From the NCBI GenBank assembly GCA_945872815.1, contig CAMCAY010000001.1:62001-126000 (forward strand): DNA of 64,000 bases, given 5' to 3'. This stretch comes from Chitinophaga pinensis. Its GTDB lineage: Bacteria > Bacteroidota > Bacteroidia > Chitinophagales > Chitinophagaceae. Position numbers and translations under genes: made by a program. Within the stretch, counting starts at the first letter, position 1. Each line of letters starts with the position of its first letter. Under the pieces are notes generated by a model, which was given only the letters and a program-made list of their open reading frames with translations, was not told the DNA's origin and did no database searches. Shown piece by piece: positions 9,164-18,391 of this stretch.

Positions 9164-9798
9164 AAATAATTATTTAATTCGTTTAATGATTTAATTCTGT
9201 TTTCAAATGCAGGATAATATTCTTCCCTGTCAATCAAAATCGCATTCAATCCAAGCTCCTGCGCAGGTTTAATATCCAGCTTCAAAGAATCTCCCACATA
9301 AATTATTTCTGCAGGGTTAATATCTATTTTTTCAATTGCTTTTTGATAAAATAATTTATCAGGCTTAGCAACCCCCAATTCTTCCGAAACAAAAATATCT
9401 TTAAATTCCACATCAAAAAATGTTTTTAATTTTTCTTTGAGCGTAGAATTAAAGTTAGAAATAATTCCAGCCGGTATTTTAGTTTCATTTAAGTAATGAG
9501 TATCAGAAAATTTTTCCCAGGGCAAGTAGGTGCATGCATCAAAAATTTGATTTAGTAATTTTTCGTTTGGGATGACTCCAAGAGAAAATAATAAATCGCT
9601 ATTAAACTTTTGATAAAATGTCACATCTGTTTGATCTGGAAAAATATAACACTCTGATAATATTTTGTGTTGGGCTTTAATTTTTTTCTCTTCAAAATCA
9701 AATCCATTTTGTTGTAGTACTTTTTGAATAGAAGTAAAAACTGCAGGTTTATGTAACAATGTACCTGCCACATCAAATAAAATATATTTAGGCTGCAT
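9157..9798 (-). CDS. HAD-superfamily hydrolase
   Basis: The 213-residue HAD protein has motif I ILFDVAGTLL (nucleophile Asp9), a helical cap of roughly residues 18-90, motif II IISNFNST, motif III near KPDKLFYQKA and motif IV VGDSLKLDIKPA. The second aspartate of the usual D-x-D-G-T motif is replaced by alanine (Asp9, Ala11), as in phosphonatase-type motif I, so ordinary phosphomonoesterase chemistry is not guaranteed. In this cluster it may act on a sugar phosphate or a nucleotide-linked intermediate. It sits between an ATP-grasp enzyme and a polyprenyl-phosphate glycosyltransferase. Confidence 0.83.
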   Translation of the reverse strand: MQPKYILFDVAGTLLHKPAVFTSIQKVLQQNGFDFEEKKIKAQHKILSECYIFPDQTDVTFYQKFNSDLLFSLGVIPNEKLLNQIFDACTYLPWEKFSDTHYLNETKIPAGIISNFNSTLKEKLKTFFDVEFKDIFVSEELGVAKPDKLFYQKAIEKIDINPAEIIYVGDSLKLDIKPAQELGLNAILIDREEYYPAFENRIKSLNELNNYLC

Positions 9799-9816
9799 GA
9801 TTAGACTTTTTAAATA

Positions 9817-10794
9817 CTAATAAACAATGAAACTGCTCGAATTGTTATTTAACTCAGTTTCATTTGTTGCGCCGGGATAAATCACATCATACAGAAGTCT
9901 GACAGCTATACCATTGATCGTTTTTACTTCATCCGGTTCTTCATTGTATAAATATTCCTGCACAGTATATTTCACATCCTGAAACCCAAGATTGTGTCTG
10001 ATTGAATTAGTTCCTGAAATTCTGCAATTCACTTCAAATGGAATAATTTGTTCATTTTCATCCACAATACATTGCAAATTAATGCTTCCTGCAAGGCCTC
10101 CTGCTGCAATCATTTTTTCGACAATGAGCATTATTTCGTTGTCATATTTTTTAGTTACAATGGATTTTGAAGTAGCTCCATTACTTAGTTCTCTTTCCAT
10201 GGTAAACATTCCGTGAAACGCTCCATTCTTTTTTACATAAAAAGCAGTAGTGATTTCTTTCCCTTTATGCAAAGGCTGTATCATAAACTCGTCGCTATAA
10301 TTTGCTGGGGAAGGTGGGTTTTTTTGAATACCTCTTGATCCTCTACCTTCACGAGGTTTAAGAATAATCTCTTCGCAAGATCCGTCATAATCTTTAGGAA
10401 GCCAAGATTTAGCAAATGGAATGTCTTTTTCACAATGATGTAAAAATGTGAGATATTTATCTAAGTATATTTTTGCAGTATCTGCATCACTGGCGGCTAT
10501 ACCTGTTCCAATTGTAGACTTATTCAATGATAAATAATAAACCTCGTAGTCGGTTGTAGGAATTATTAAATCAACTTTCTCTTTTGTGACAATTTCTTGT
10601 ATGGCTGGAATATACAAACTATCATACGCGTACGGAACTTTATAGGTTACATCACACAAGTGATTCCCAGCCGTAAAGCTTGCAATATCAATGCCCACAA
10701 TTCTGATGTTCTTATTTAAAGAAGCTATGTTTCTTAATACACCCTGACCAACGTTGCCGCCAATACCGGTTACTAAGACTGTCTTTGTTTCCAT
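9817..10794 (-). CDS. ATP-grasp carboxylate-amine ligase-like protein (CarB-like)
   Basis: About 325 residues. The start is set at METKTVLVTG, because the upstream ATG at 10842 would run 70 bases into the epimerase gene. The N-terminus is a Rossmann-like VTGIGGNVGQGVLRNI segment. ATP-grasp features follow: ILKPREGRGSRGI (ATP-binding lysine and glycine-rich loop) and IPFEVNCRISGTNSIR, which carries the Mg-binding E and N residues. Relatives are labelled carbamoyl-phosphate-synthase-like or carboxylate-amine ligases. In glycan clusters they may attach amino acids or modify sugar carboxylates, but no substrate is known here. A second ATP-grasp gene lies at 36682-37725. Confidence 0.8.
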   Translation of the reverse strand: METKTVLVTGIGGNVGQGVLRNIASLNKNIRIVGIDIASFTAGNHLCDVTYKVPYAYDSLYIPAIQEIVTKEKVDLIIPTTDYEVYYLSLNKSTIGTGIAASDADTAKIYLDKYLTFLHHCEKDIPFAKSWLPKDYDGSCEEIILKPREGRGSRGIQKNPPSPANYSDEFMIQPLHKGKEITTAFYVKKNGAFHGMFTMERELSNGATSKSIVTKKYDNEIMLIVEKMIAAGGLAGSINLQCIVDENEQIIPFEVNCRISGTNSIRHNLGFQDVKYTVQEYLYNEEPDEVKTINGIAVRLLYDVIYPGATNETELNNNSSSFIVY

Positions 10795-11612
10795 TGAATA
10801 ATTTTTTTTAACTCCAACGAAAGGTCGGCTTTCGGATACCAATTTAATTCATTTCTTGTAAAACGATTGTCAAAATGATTTGATAAAGACGAATCGGAGT
10901 TTACAAAATTAATTTCGGCATTTGTAAAATTGGATATCTTTTGCGCTAATTCCACATTACTATGTTCTTTATCAGAAACACCTAAGTATATTTTTTTATC
11001 CCAAATGTCTCTGTGAACAATATTATCAATAAGGTTTACAACATCACTTACATGAATATAATTTTGCTTTCTGTTTCCATTACCCCAAACCTCAATCTTT
11101 TGATCGTTTATTGCTTGATTAATATAATTAGGTATAATCGTATTTTCTTTCATTCCTATGCCATATAATGAAGATAATCTAACAACAACAGCTTTGTCTG
11201 TTTTCAAAACTAGATTCTCAGCCTGCAATTTTGAAGCAGCATAATCTGAAGCTGGTGCTACATTTGAACTTTCTATTTTTATTTCATCGCTTTGTTCATA
11301 AACGGAAGCGGTTGATATATATATATGTTTGGCTTTTGGAAAAGCATTTATTATTTTTTCTGTTGCAACAACATTTGCTTCAAACAATGTTTCTTTGTCA
11401 ACACTATTTATTCCAGATGAAACAGCTGCATGACAATGAAGAACAACATCGGGAGTTGATTTAGCTTGTTCAAGATGTTGAAAAGAGTATACAGGTATGT
11501 TGGGGTGATTGGAAATAGAATGACTGATTCCCACAATGTCATATTTAGTAGCAAGACTTTCAACTGCTTTAGAACCTAAAAAACCAGAAATACCTGTAAT
11601 TGCAATTAACAT
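10773..11612 (-). CDS. NAD-dependent epimerase/dehydratase (extended SDR)
   Basis: The 279-residue protein has the Rossmann motif ITGISGFLG at residues 5-13, the STASVYE segment and the catalytic pair Tyr124/Lys128 in YAASK. Family members epimerise, dehydrate or reduce nucleotide sugars. It is slightly shorter than typical GalE/RmlD proteins (about 300-340 residues). It overlaps the ATP-grasp gene by 22 bases and follows the first HTTM gene by 6 bases, so it is part of the same transcript. The exact sugar reaction cannot be assigned. Confidence 0.87.
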   Translation of the reverse strand: MLIAITGISGFLGSKAVESLATKYDIVGISHSISNHPNIPVYSFQHLEQAKSTPDVVLHCHAAVSSGINSVDKETLFEANVVATEKIINAFPKAKHIYISTASVYEQSDEIKIESSNVAPASDYAASKLQAENLVLKTDKAVVVRLSSLYGIGMKENTIIPNYINQAINDQKIEVWGNGNRKQNYIHVSDVVNLIDNIVHRDIWDKKIYLGVSDKEHSNVELAQKISNFTNAEINFVNSDSSLSNHFDNRFTRNELNWYPKADLSLELKKIIQWKQRQS

Positions 11613-11618
11613 TCTTTG

Positions 11619-13535
11619 CTATCTGATATTGTTAAAAACAGAATCCATTTTTTTATTCCAATAATAATTTACTTGCCCATTTTCTATTTTACATAAACCT
11701 GCTTCATGCCATGGTTTTTTAATTTGCTTACGCAAGAAGTCTTTTTCCCATGTGCGGGGTTTATCAATGTCTTTAACATACAGCTTGAACATCAGATTGT
11801 TTTCTCTTATTTTTTCATCTTTTATAAAATAATTTAAATATGAAATCAACCCTTTTTCTAAATTTTTTTTATTTGTTTGAAATTCAAACATTGAATATGA
11901 AATTCCAAAAGCATAGTCTCTCCAGGTTGGGCCACTGATATATTTTGCAGGCATTCCTTTGTTGTCAACTATTGGAACCAAAATCTCTTCATTTATTTTA
12001 TTTAAACATGTGACCTTATAAATATGCGTGTAATTGTAAAAATGCTCATTTAAAAAAACGGTATGTCTCATCACACCTAAATATTTTTTTGTAATAAATT
12101 TTGTTCTATAATATATCAAATGTACAATTTGATCAATGGAATTGTTTTTAGAAATTCTTGACTGTATTAATGGTGTTGTCCAAATTACTAGACACTGACA
12201 AAAGAAGAACACTGTTATTATTGTCTTCCAAAAAAAGATTGTTATATTTTCTTTACTCAATCGCGTTAAGACTAATTTTGTTTTTGCTTTTTTGAATAAA
12301 TATTTTTTTTCAATACTTTCATTATAAATCACTCCTTTTAATTTGCGCTTTGAAATTTGACAATAAAGCTTCTTACTTAAAATAGAAATTCCAGGCAACA
12401 TCATTAATACGGCAATGGGGATTGTATATATTAAATGAATTAATAGTTGAACGTAAACCTCATAGCCAACAAAAACTTTTTCTGCCCTACTTACTCCATG
12501 AACCTTCATTAAAAGTTCTTTTTCCGTTATGTCTTTTAGCGATGCTTTCATCCTCGTAATTTTCTGAACAGGTAGGAAAAGTATTTTATTAAACAAGTCC
12601 ATGTGTTTTACAACTATTACAAGTTTATTATGTAACGGACTTCCTAAATCATAATAAATTGAAAAAGTGGGAGATTTACTCTTAAATAAATTTGATATTC
12701 CTTTCCAATATTTTTCAGGCAACAATAATAAATACAAGGAAATGAAAGTCAATGCAAACCAGGGAATAGGATAAATAATAAAAATTCCTATGTGGAATAG
12801 TATTCCAATGATCATTAAAGGGACTTTTAGCCCTTTAATCCAAAAAAGAAAAATGAATAACCCTTCAAAAACGATTACAAAATACCCTAAAAACTTTATT
12901 AAAAACTCTTGATTCAAAATAATACTCGTATCATTCCAAACAACCATAGGTAAGCTTGCAGGGAGCCACATTCCCAATCCATTTAGCCATAAAGGACTTG
13001 ACAACTTAAGAAAAATTGAATCGAAATAAACCAATGCGATTCCTGCAAATACAAGAATCATATAGTTTATTTCCAACACCATTCTATCTATTTTATACTC
13101 ATGACCTATTTCAGAATATTTAATTTTTTTAATCAAACAATCTAAAGAAAAAACCCTAGAAACTGGAATAAAAAGTAATAAAAAATTGACAGTAACATAA
13201 ATGTAAAAAATATGATACTCATAATAATTTGCTGAACTGAAGATAATCACACCAAAGATGTAGTTTAATGTCAGTGCAATTCGGGTAAAGAGACCAATCA
13301 TTATCAATCCCAATATTAAAAACCAAAAGAAAAAGAGAAATGTGACATCTATTTCCCCAACCGTTACAAATGGATTCTTATCGTAAATAATATGCCTGAA
13401 CTTATATAATTGTGATATTTCGCAAAACAAAACCACTGCATATAAAATTCTGAATACTGCCAAGCCCAGTGCATCAACTTTATTGTTAAATACGCTATTG
13501 CATTTGGATTTTATTTTTTGAAAGAACTTCATCAT
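11619..13535 (-). CDS. HTTM-DUF393 fusion membrane protein, copy 1 (cysteines lost)
   Basis: This 638-residue protein is in three parts. Residues 1-285 are a polytopic HTTM (vitamin K-dependent gamma-carboxylase-like) domain with DALGLAVFRILYAV and FRHIIYD at the start. Residues 290-400 align with the DUF393/DCC thiol-disulfide oxidoreductase domain of its neighbours. A membrane helix near residue 435 is followed by a C-terminal domain ending in WEKDFLRKQIKKPW. The two DUF393 cysteine pairs present in copies 2 and 3 are replaced: the CPLC position reads SPLH (residues 299-302), and the C-terminal RC...SC pair is absent. The thiol chemistry is therefore probably lost, while the fold and the rest are kept. 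It overlaps copy 2 by 4 bases. Confidence 0.8.
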   Translation of the reverse strand: MMKFFQKIKSKCNSVFNNKVDALGLAVFRILYAVVLFCEISQLYKFRHIIYDKNPFVTVGEIDVTFLFFFWFLILGLIMIGLFTRIALTLNYIFGVIIFSSANYYEYHIFYIYVTVNFLLLFIPVSRVFSLDCLIKKIKYSEIGHEYKIDRMVLEINYMILVFAGIALVYFDSIFLKLSSPLWLNGLGMWLPASLPMVVWNDTSIILNQEFLIKFLGYFVIVFEGLFIFLFWIKGLKVPLMIIGILFHIGIFIIYPIPWFALTFISLYLLLLPEKYWKGISNLFKSKSPTFSIYYDLGSPLHNKLVIVVKHMDLFNKILFLPVQKITRMKASLKDITEKELLMKVHGVSRAEKVFVGYEVYVQLLIHLIYTIPIAVLMMLPGISILSKKLYCQISKRKLKGVIYNESIEKKYLFKKAKTKLVLTRLSKENITIFFWKTIITVFFFCQCLVIWTTPLIQSRISKNNSIDQIVHLIYYRTKFITKKYLGVMRHTVFLNEHFYNYTHIYKVTCLNKINEEILVPIVDNKGMPAKYISGPTWRDYAFGISYSMFEFQTNKKNLEKGLISYLNYFIKDEKIRENNLMFKLYVKDIDKPRTWEKDFLRKQIKKPWHEAGLCKIENGQVNYYWNKKMDSVFNNIR

Positions 13536-15409
13536 TTAAAATTCAACCAATGAAATGAAAATTTATTTTTTTCCATCTTACAGGTTCCTGTTAATTTCCA
13601 TGGCTTCTCTATTTGTTTTTTCAAAAAATCCTTTTCCCATTTTTTGGGGATTTCAATCTCTTTAATATATATATTAAAACAAACGTCAGATAAATTGATG
13701 TTATTTTCTTTACCGAAATATTTTAAAAATGGAATCACTCTTTCTTCAAACGTATAATAATTGGATTGCTGTTTTGTTACATCAAATGCTGTAAAAAAAG
13801 TATAATAGCACCAAAGGGGGCCTATATTGTAACAACCCGACATGCCATTATTTCTAATGATTGGAAGTGTTATTTCTTTATTGTTATATAAACAAGTGAC
13901 TTTAAAAATGCGATTGTTTTTATCAAAATGATCGTTTAAAAATACCGTGTGATTAGTCACTCCAAAATATCTTTTGAAAATATATTTTGTATTATAGTAA
14001 CCGCTGAGCGCGAATCGATTAACTGATTGTAACATTGAAGTCCTTCTTTGGACTAAAGGTGATACCCAAATAACAAGTATCTGCCCAATGATAAAAAGAA
14101 AAAACATGCATTTCCAAAATGATTTGGATACGCTAAGCTGATTCCAGCCTGAAATTAAATAATCGTCTGTTTCATGAGGAGGTGGAGTATATACAGGAAT
14201 AATACAGGATTCTTCTGTACACCTTTGATTTAGCCTATTTCCTGCGATATGTCTGTATAATTTTTTTCCAATTAATGAAACTCCCGGCAACATCATCAAT
14301 AATGCAACAGGGTAGGTAAAGAATAATTTTTTAAGGAGTTCAATGTAGGCATCATACCCAACAAAAACTTTTCCTTTTTTAGTTACTCCATGAATATTGA
14401 TCAATAATTCATTTTCGCTGTATTTTTTTAATAACGGGTCTTCCATTGCATTGCCTTGTACAGTTATACAGTCGATTTTTTTAAATATATCTAGGTGCCT
14501 AATGAACACGACTGTTTTAATACAAAGCGGGCACTCTGCATCATAGTAAAACTTATACGTTTTTATGTTCCCCTTTATTAATTTTCCCAGTTTAAGCCAA
14601 AATTTTTCCGGTAACAACAATAAATAAATAGCCATCACGGAAATAGCAAATAAAGGAATAGGATAAATGTAAAGTATGCCGATGTGAAATAGAATTCCAA
14701 TAATCATTAATGGAACTCTCCATATTTTAAACCAACACAAAAAAATAAATGCTCCTTCAAATACAATGACAAAATATCCTAAGAACTTCATCAGCCATTC
14801 ATTATTCAAAATAAAACTTACATCGTTCCATGTCATCATCGGTAAACTAGAAGGAAGCCACATTCCCAAACCATCTAACCACATTGGACTATTTAGTTTT
14901 TGAAAAATAGAATCAAAATAAACCAAACCGATACAGGCAAATACGGGAAAAAAATAATTAATCTCCAGAATTTTTCTATCTATATCATAAAATTTATTTA
15001 TGCTGCTGTATTTTAACTTTTTTAATAAGCTATCGAATGACAACACCCTTGATACGGGCATAAACATGAATAAAAAATTCACCGTAACGTATAAGTAGTA
15101 TACATGATAGGAGACCATTTTAGCGGAACTGAAAATGATCACACCAAATATATAATTTAATATGGTGGCAGTTCTTGTGTACAATCCCAATAACAATAAG
15201 CCTAAAACAATGAACCAGAATATGAATATGAATGTGGTGTCAATTTCCCCGATATATTGAAAGGGTATGTTGTCATAAATCAAGTGTCTGAATTTGAACA
15301 ATCTTGAAATTTCAACAAGTAATACTAATGAATATAATATTCTAAATACAGATAAGCCGAGAGCGTCTGTCTCTTGATTCAATATTTTTTTAAAAATCAG
15401 TTTGTTCAA
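13532..15409 (-). CDS. HTTM-DUF393 fusion membrane protein, copy 2
   Basis: The 625-residue paralogue has an N-terminal HTTM domain (about residues 13-285, many hydrophobic helices; TDALGLSVFRILYSLVLL near the start). A DCC/DUF393 domain follows with the redox motif YYDAECPLC (Cys293, Cys296) and the family-typical second pair Cys397/Cys402. A further helix lies near residue 435, and the C-terminal domain ends with WEKDFLKKQIEKPW. DUF393 proteins are thioredoxin-like; HTTM domains are homologous to gamma-glutamyl carboxylase membrane regions, but bacterial roles are mostly unknown. I infer a membrane redox or modification enzyme tied to this glycan locus. It is flanked by two paralogues. Confidence 0.82.
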   Translation of the reverse strand: MNKLIFKKILNQETDALGLSVFRILYSLVLLVEISRLFKFRHLIYDNIPFQYIGEIDTTFIFIFWFIVLGLLLLGLYTRTATILNYIFGVIIFSSAKMVSYHVYYLYVTVNFLFMFMPVSRVLSFDSLLKKLKYSSINKFYDIDRKILEINYFFPVFACIGLVYFDSIFQKLNSPMWLDGLGMWLPSSLPMMTWNDVSFILNNEWLMKFLGYFVIVFEGAFIFLCWFKIWRVPLMIIGILFHIGILYIYPIPLFAISVMAIYLLLLPEKFWLKLGKLIKGNIKTYKFYYDAECPLCIKTVVFIRHLDIFKKIDCITVQGNAMEDPLLKKYSENELLINIHGVTKKGKVFVGYDAYIELLKKLFFTYPVALLMMLPGVSLIGKKLYRHIAGNRLNQRCTEESCIIPVYTPPPHETDDYLISGWNQLSVSKSFWKCMFFLFIIGQILVIWVSPLVQRRTSMLQSVNRFALSGYYNTKYIFKRYFGVTNHTVFLNDHFDKNNRIFKVTCLYNNKEITLPIIRNNGMSGCYNIGPLWCYYTFFTAFDVTKQQSNYYTFEERVIPFLKYFGKENNINLSDVCFNIYIKEIEIPKKWEKDFLKKQIEKPWKLTGTCKMEKNKFSFHWLNFK

Positions 15410-15454
15410 TTATTAAAGTTAAATGTCAAAATGAATATTAATAAGGTAAAATTT

Positions 15455-17371
15455 CTAGTTGAGCCAATGACTAGTGTTTATTTCTTTTTTAAATAGATCT
15501 TTCATATATACACTCCATTCAAAATAAACTTCATTGGAACTAACGAAACATCTACCGGCTAATTTCCATGGTTGGGAGATTTGTTTATTTGAAAAATCTT
15601 TTTCCCATTTTTGGGGTGATTTATATTCTTTAATATAAATCAAAAATTCATTTTTTTGATTTATAAATTTGTTTTGTGAAAGAAAATATTTTAAATATGG
15701 GCTTAATCCGGGTTCGAGAACAGATCTGCATAACAATGGCGAAATAACATTAAAGGAGTAGTTTCTCCATGTTGTACCTGTTAAATACGCATCAGGCATT
15801 CCGTTGGAGTCTAGCAATGGAACTAATTTTTCTTTGTTGTTTTGTAAATAGGTTATTTTAAGGGTATGATTAAAATCCTTAAAATGGGATTCTAAAAAAA
15901 CAGGATGATACGTACATCCAAAATATCCCCTTAATACATCTTTGGTATTATTGTATAAATAAATGGGAATTTTATTAAGATAAAAATTATCCGGAAGCCT
16001 TCTAATTACTGGTGGGGAAATCCATATTAACATGCATTGACTTAAAAATAAAAACATCATTACCCATTTCCAAAAGTTCTTTGACAGGTTATGCCTATTC
16101 CATCCCTTTATTAATAAATCGTCGTTTTCTGAAAAGGGCAATCGATATGATGGTAAAGGGCAGCTTTGAATTGTACATCTTTGAGTTATTCTTTTACCAG
16201 TAATTTTTTGATATGTTTTTTTACCTAAAAATGAAACCCCAGGAACAGACATTAACATCGAAAGAGGATACGTGTATATTAAATATTTAAAGAGCTGAAC
16301 ATAGGCATAATAACCAACAAATACTGTTCCTTTTCTGTTCACTCCATGAATATTTATCAATAATTGTTCTGCTGAAATATTATTCAGTGCTTTTTCTTTT
16401 TCAGAAAATTGCTGAACCGAAAGACAGCTCACATTGTTAAATAAATCAAAATGCTTTATTGCAACAATCACCTTATTGCATAATGGACATTCGGAATCAT
16501 AATAAAATGAAAAGTGTGGTTGTTTGAATTTAAATGTTGTAGAGATTTTTGTCCAAAAACTTTCCGGTAACATTAACAAGTAAACTACAATTAAACTTAG
16601 CGCAAACCATGGTATAGGGTATATAATTAGTATTCCAATATGAAAAAATATTCCAATTAGCATTAGGGGAATTCTTAATTTTCGAAACCAAAATAAAAAA
16701 ATAAACATTCCCTCAAATACTAAAACAAAATAACCCAGAAATTTCATGAATATTTCCTGATTTAAAAAAACACTGGTGTTGTTCCAAGTAACCATAGGTA
16801 AACTGGAGGGCAGCCACAAACCCAAACCGCTTCGCCACATTGGACTGGATAGTTTTTGAAAAATGGAATCAAAGTAAACAATTGCTATAGCAGAAAAAAT
16901 AAGGACGAGATAATTAATTTCGAGTACTTTTCTATTCGGCTTGTACTGAAATCCAATATTGGAATATTTTATTTTTTGAATTAAACTGTCAACCGAAAAT
17001 ACCCTGGAAAGCGGGATAAACATTATTAAAAAATTTATACCTACGTAAATATAAAATATGTGATATTCAAAAGTATTAGCGGAACTAAATATGATAACAC
17101 CAAATAGGTAGTTCAGTATGGTTGAAAATCTTGTGAAAAGACCTAACATCAACATCCCTAAGACAATGAACCAAAAAAAGAAAATAAAAGTAACGTCGAT
17201 TTCGCCAATACTTACAAAGGGGTCTTTGTCATATATAACATGTCTGAATCTGAATATTTGAGAAGTTTCACAAAGCATTACTAATGCATATAGTAACCTA
17301 AATACAGACAATCCCAATGCATCAATTTTGTTGTTGAATATCTCTTTGAATGTCTTTCGAATGTTTATCAT
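15455..17371 (-). CDS. HTTM-DUF393 fusion membrane protein, copy 3
   Basis: This 638-residue paralogue has the HTTM domain at about residues 15-275 (IDALGLSVFRLLYALVML, FRHVIYD), DUF393 at 288-405 with YYDSECPLC (Cys295, Cys298) and the distal pair Cys399/Cys404. A membrane helix near 435 precedes the C-terminal domain with HPVFLESHF and WEKDFSNKQISQPW. All catalytic-type cysteines are present. The start overlaps the stop of the upstream glycosyltransferase gene by 4 bases, so it is embedded in the polysaccharide operon. The molecular function is unknown; the fusion and triplication are described under findings. Confidence 0.82.
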   Translation of the reverse strand: MINIRKTFKEIFNNKIDALGLSVFRLLYALVMLCETSQIFRFRHVIYDKDPFVSIGEIDVTFIFFFWFIVLGMLMLGLFTRFSTILNYLFGVIIFSSANTFEYHIFYIYVGINFLIMFIPLSRVFSVDSLIQKIKYSNIGFQYKPNRKVLEINYLVLIFSAIAIVYFDSIFQKLSSPMWRSGLGLWLPSSLPMVTWNNTSVFLNQEIFMKFLGYFVLVFEGMFIFLFWFRKLRIPLMLIGIFFHIGILIIYPIPWFALSLIVVYLLMLPESFWTKISTTFKFKQPHFSFYYDSECPLCNKVIVAIKHFDLFNNVSCLSVQQFSEKEKALNNISAEQLLINIHGVNRKGTVFVGYYAYVQLFKYLIYTYPLSMLMSVPGVSFLGKKTYQKITGKRITQRCTIQSCPLPSYRLPFSENDDLLIKGWNRHNLSKNFWKWVMMFLFLSQCMLIWISPPVIRRLPDNFYLNKIPIYLYNNTKDVLRGYFGCTYHPVFLESHFKDFNHTLKITYLQNNKEKLVPLLDSNGMPDAYLTGTTWRNYSFNVISPLLCRSVLEPGLSPYLKYFLSQNKFINQKNEFLIYIKEYKSPQKWEKDFSNKQISQPWKLAGRCFVSSNEVYFEWSVYMKDLFKKEINTSHWLN

Positions 17372-18390
17372 ATACTCTGCATAATTTTTTTTATGCTTTT
17401 AAACTGCAGAAGTGCGTTTATAAAATCCTTATTAAATGCTGTGGCTTTTGCTTTGTTTATTTTTTTTCCAATCGACAACTCATCGAGACTATATCTTGAT
17501 GGTTTTATTAAACTTCTTATTTTGAATTGGAGCCAAATGAAATTGTGATAAAGCAAAGACTGTGTATAGCGAAATAGAAATTTTGTGTAACTTGGTTTAT
17601 TTGATTTTAAAAATAAATAGTAAGGAAAAAGTCTTGATTCACCTGAGGCAATCCCTGTTTTCAATTTCAAATAATATTCCCAGGTCATTCTTTCTTTGCT
17701 CATGTAATGATAAAACTTCAATTCACTACTATACCATAAATCAAAATCAGCTAATTGTATCATCAAGCACCATTCTGTATCTTCTCCTCTTGTTAATTCC
17801 TTTCCATTGGGACCAACCATAATGGTGGAGTAATTATTGTCATAATACTTAATCAAAACTTCTTTTCTAAAAAAACTACCGGCACTATACAACTGACTTT
17901 TTGAATGAATTGATATTTTTCCCTCTTTTTTTGATTGTGATCCTACCGCAAAAGATTTTGAATACTTATCAAACCAGTCGGGCTTTTGATCTTCAAATAA
18001 TGGAATACCTTGTCCACCCAAAACTCCAATAGTTTCGTTGTCATTTAAAATAGACCATGCCTTTTCTAAATAATCAGGATATAAATGATTGTCATCGTCA
18101 CAAAACAACAACCATTTGTATTGCACTTCCTGTAACCCTTTTAATCTTGCATGATTACAACCTTGTCTTGATTCAAAAACAATTTTGGATTTGTTTTCAA
18201 ACGAATTGCTTTCAATCATGTTTCTGCAAAATTCTGCGGTATCATCAGTAGAAGCATTGTCAACAATAATTAATTCCCATGGAATTTCTACAGTTGTTTG
18301 TTGTGAGAAAATTGATAACAAAGTAGGACGCAATCTTTTTGCTCCGTTATAGGTGCATATTACTATAGATATTCCGTTTGGAAGAGCCAA
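17368..18390 (-). CDS. Family 2 glycosyltransferase
   Basis: A 340-residue GT2 with ISIVICTYNGAKRL at the N-terminus, IIVDNASTDDTAEF, and the metal-binding CDDDNHLYPDYL. GEDTEWCLMIQL gives the ED acceptor-side motif and is followed by a basic helical tail. It is similar in layout to the 23725-24780 protein, including the segment after the DXD (GVLGGQG, SAGSFFRKEV), so the two are probably paralogues with different specificity. It ends 4 bases inside the first HTTM-DUF393 gene of the tandem set. Confidence 0.88.
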   Translation of the reverse strand: MALPNGISIVICTYNGAKRLRPTLLSIFSQQTTVEIPWELIIVDNASTDDTAEFCRNMIESNSFENKSKIVFESRQGCNHARLKGLQEVQYKWLLFCDDDNHLYPDYLEKAWSILNDNETIGVLGGQGIPLFEDQKPDWFDKYSKSFAVGSQSKKEGKISIHSKSQLYSAGSFFRKEVLIKYYDNNYSTIMVGPNGKELTRGEDTEWCLMIQLADFDLWYSSELKFYHYMSKERMTWEYYLKLKTGIASGESRLFPYYLFLKSNKPSYTKFLFRYTQSLLYHNFIWLQFKIRSLIKPSRYSLDELSIGKKINKAKATAFNKDFINALLQFKSIKKIMQSI

Positions 18391-18391
18391 C

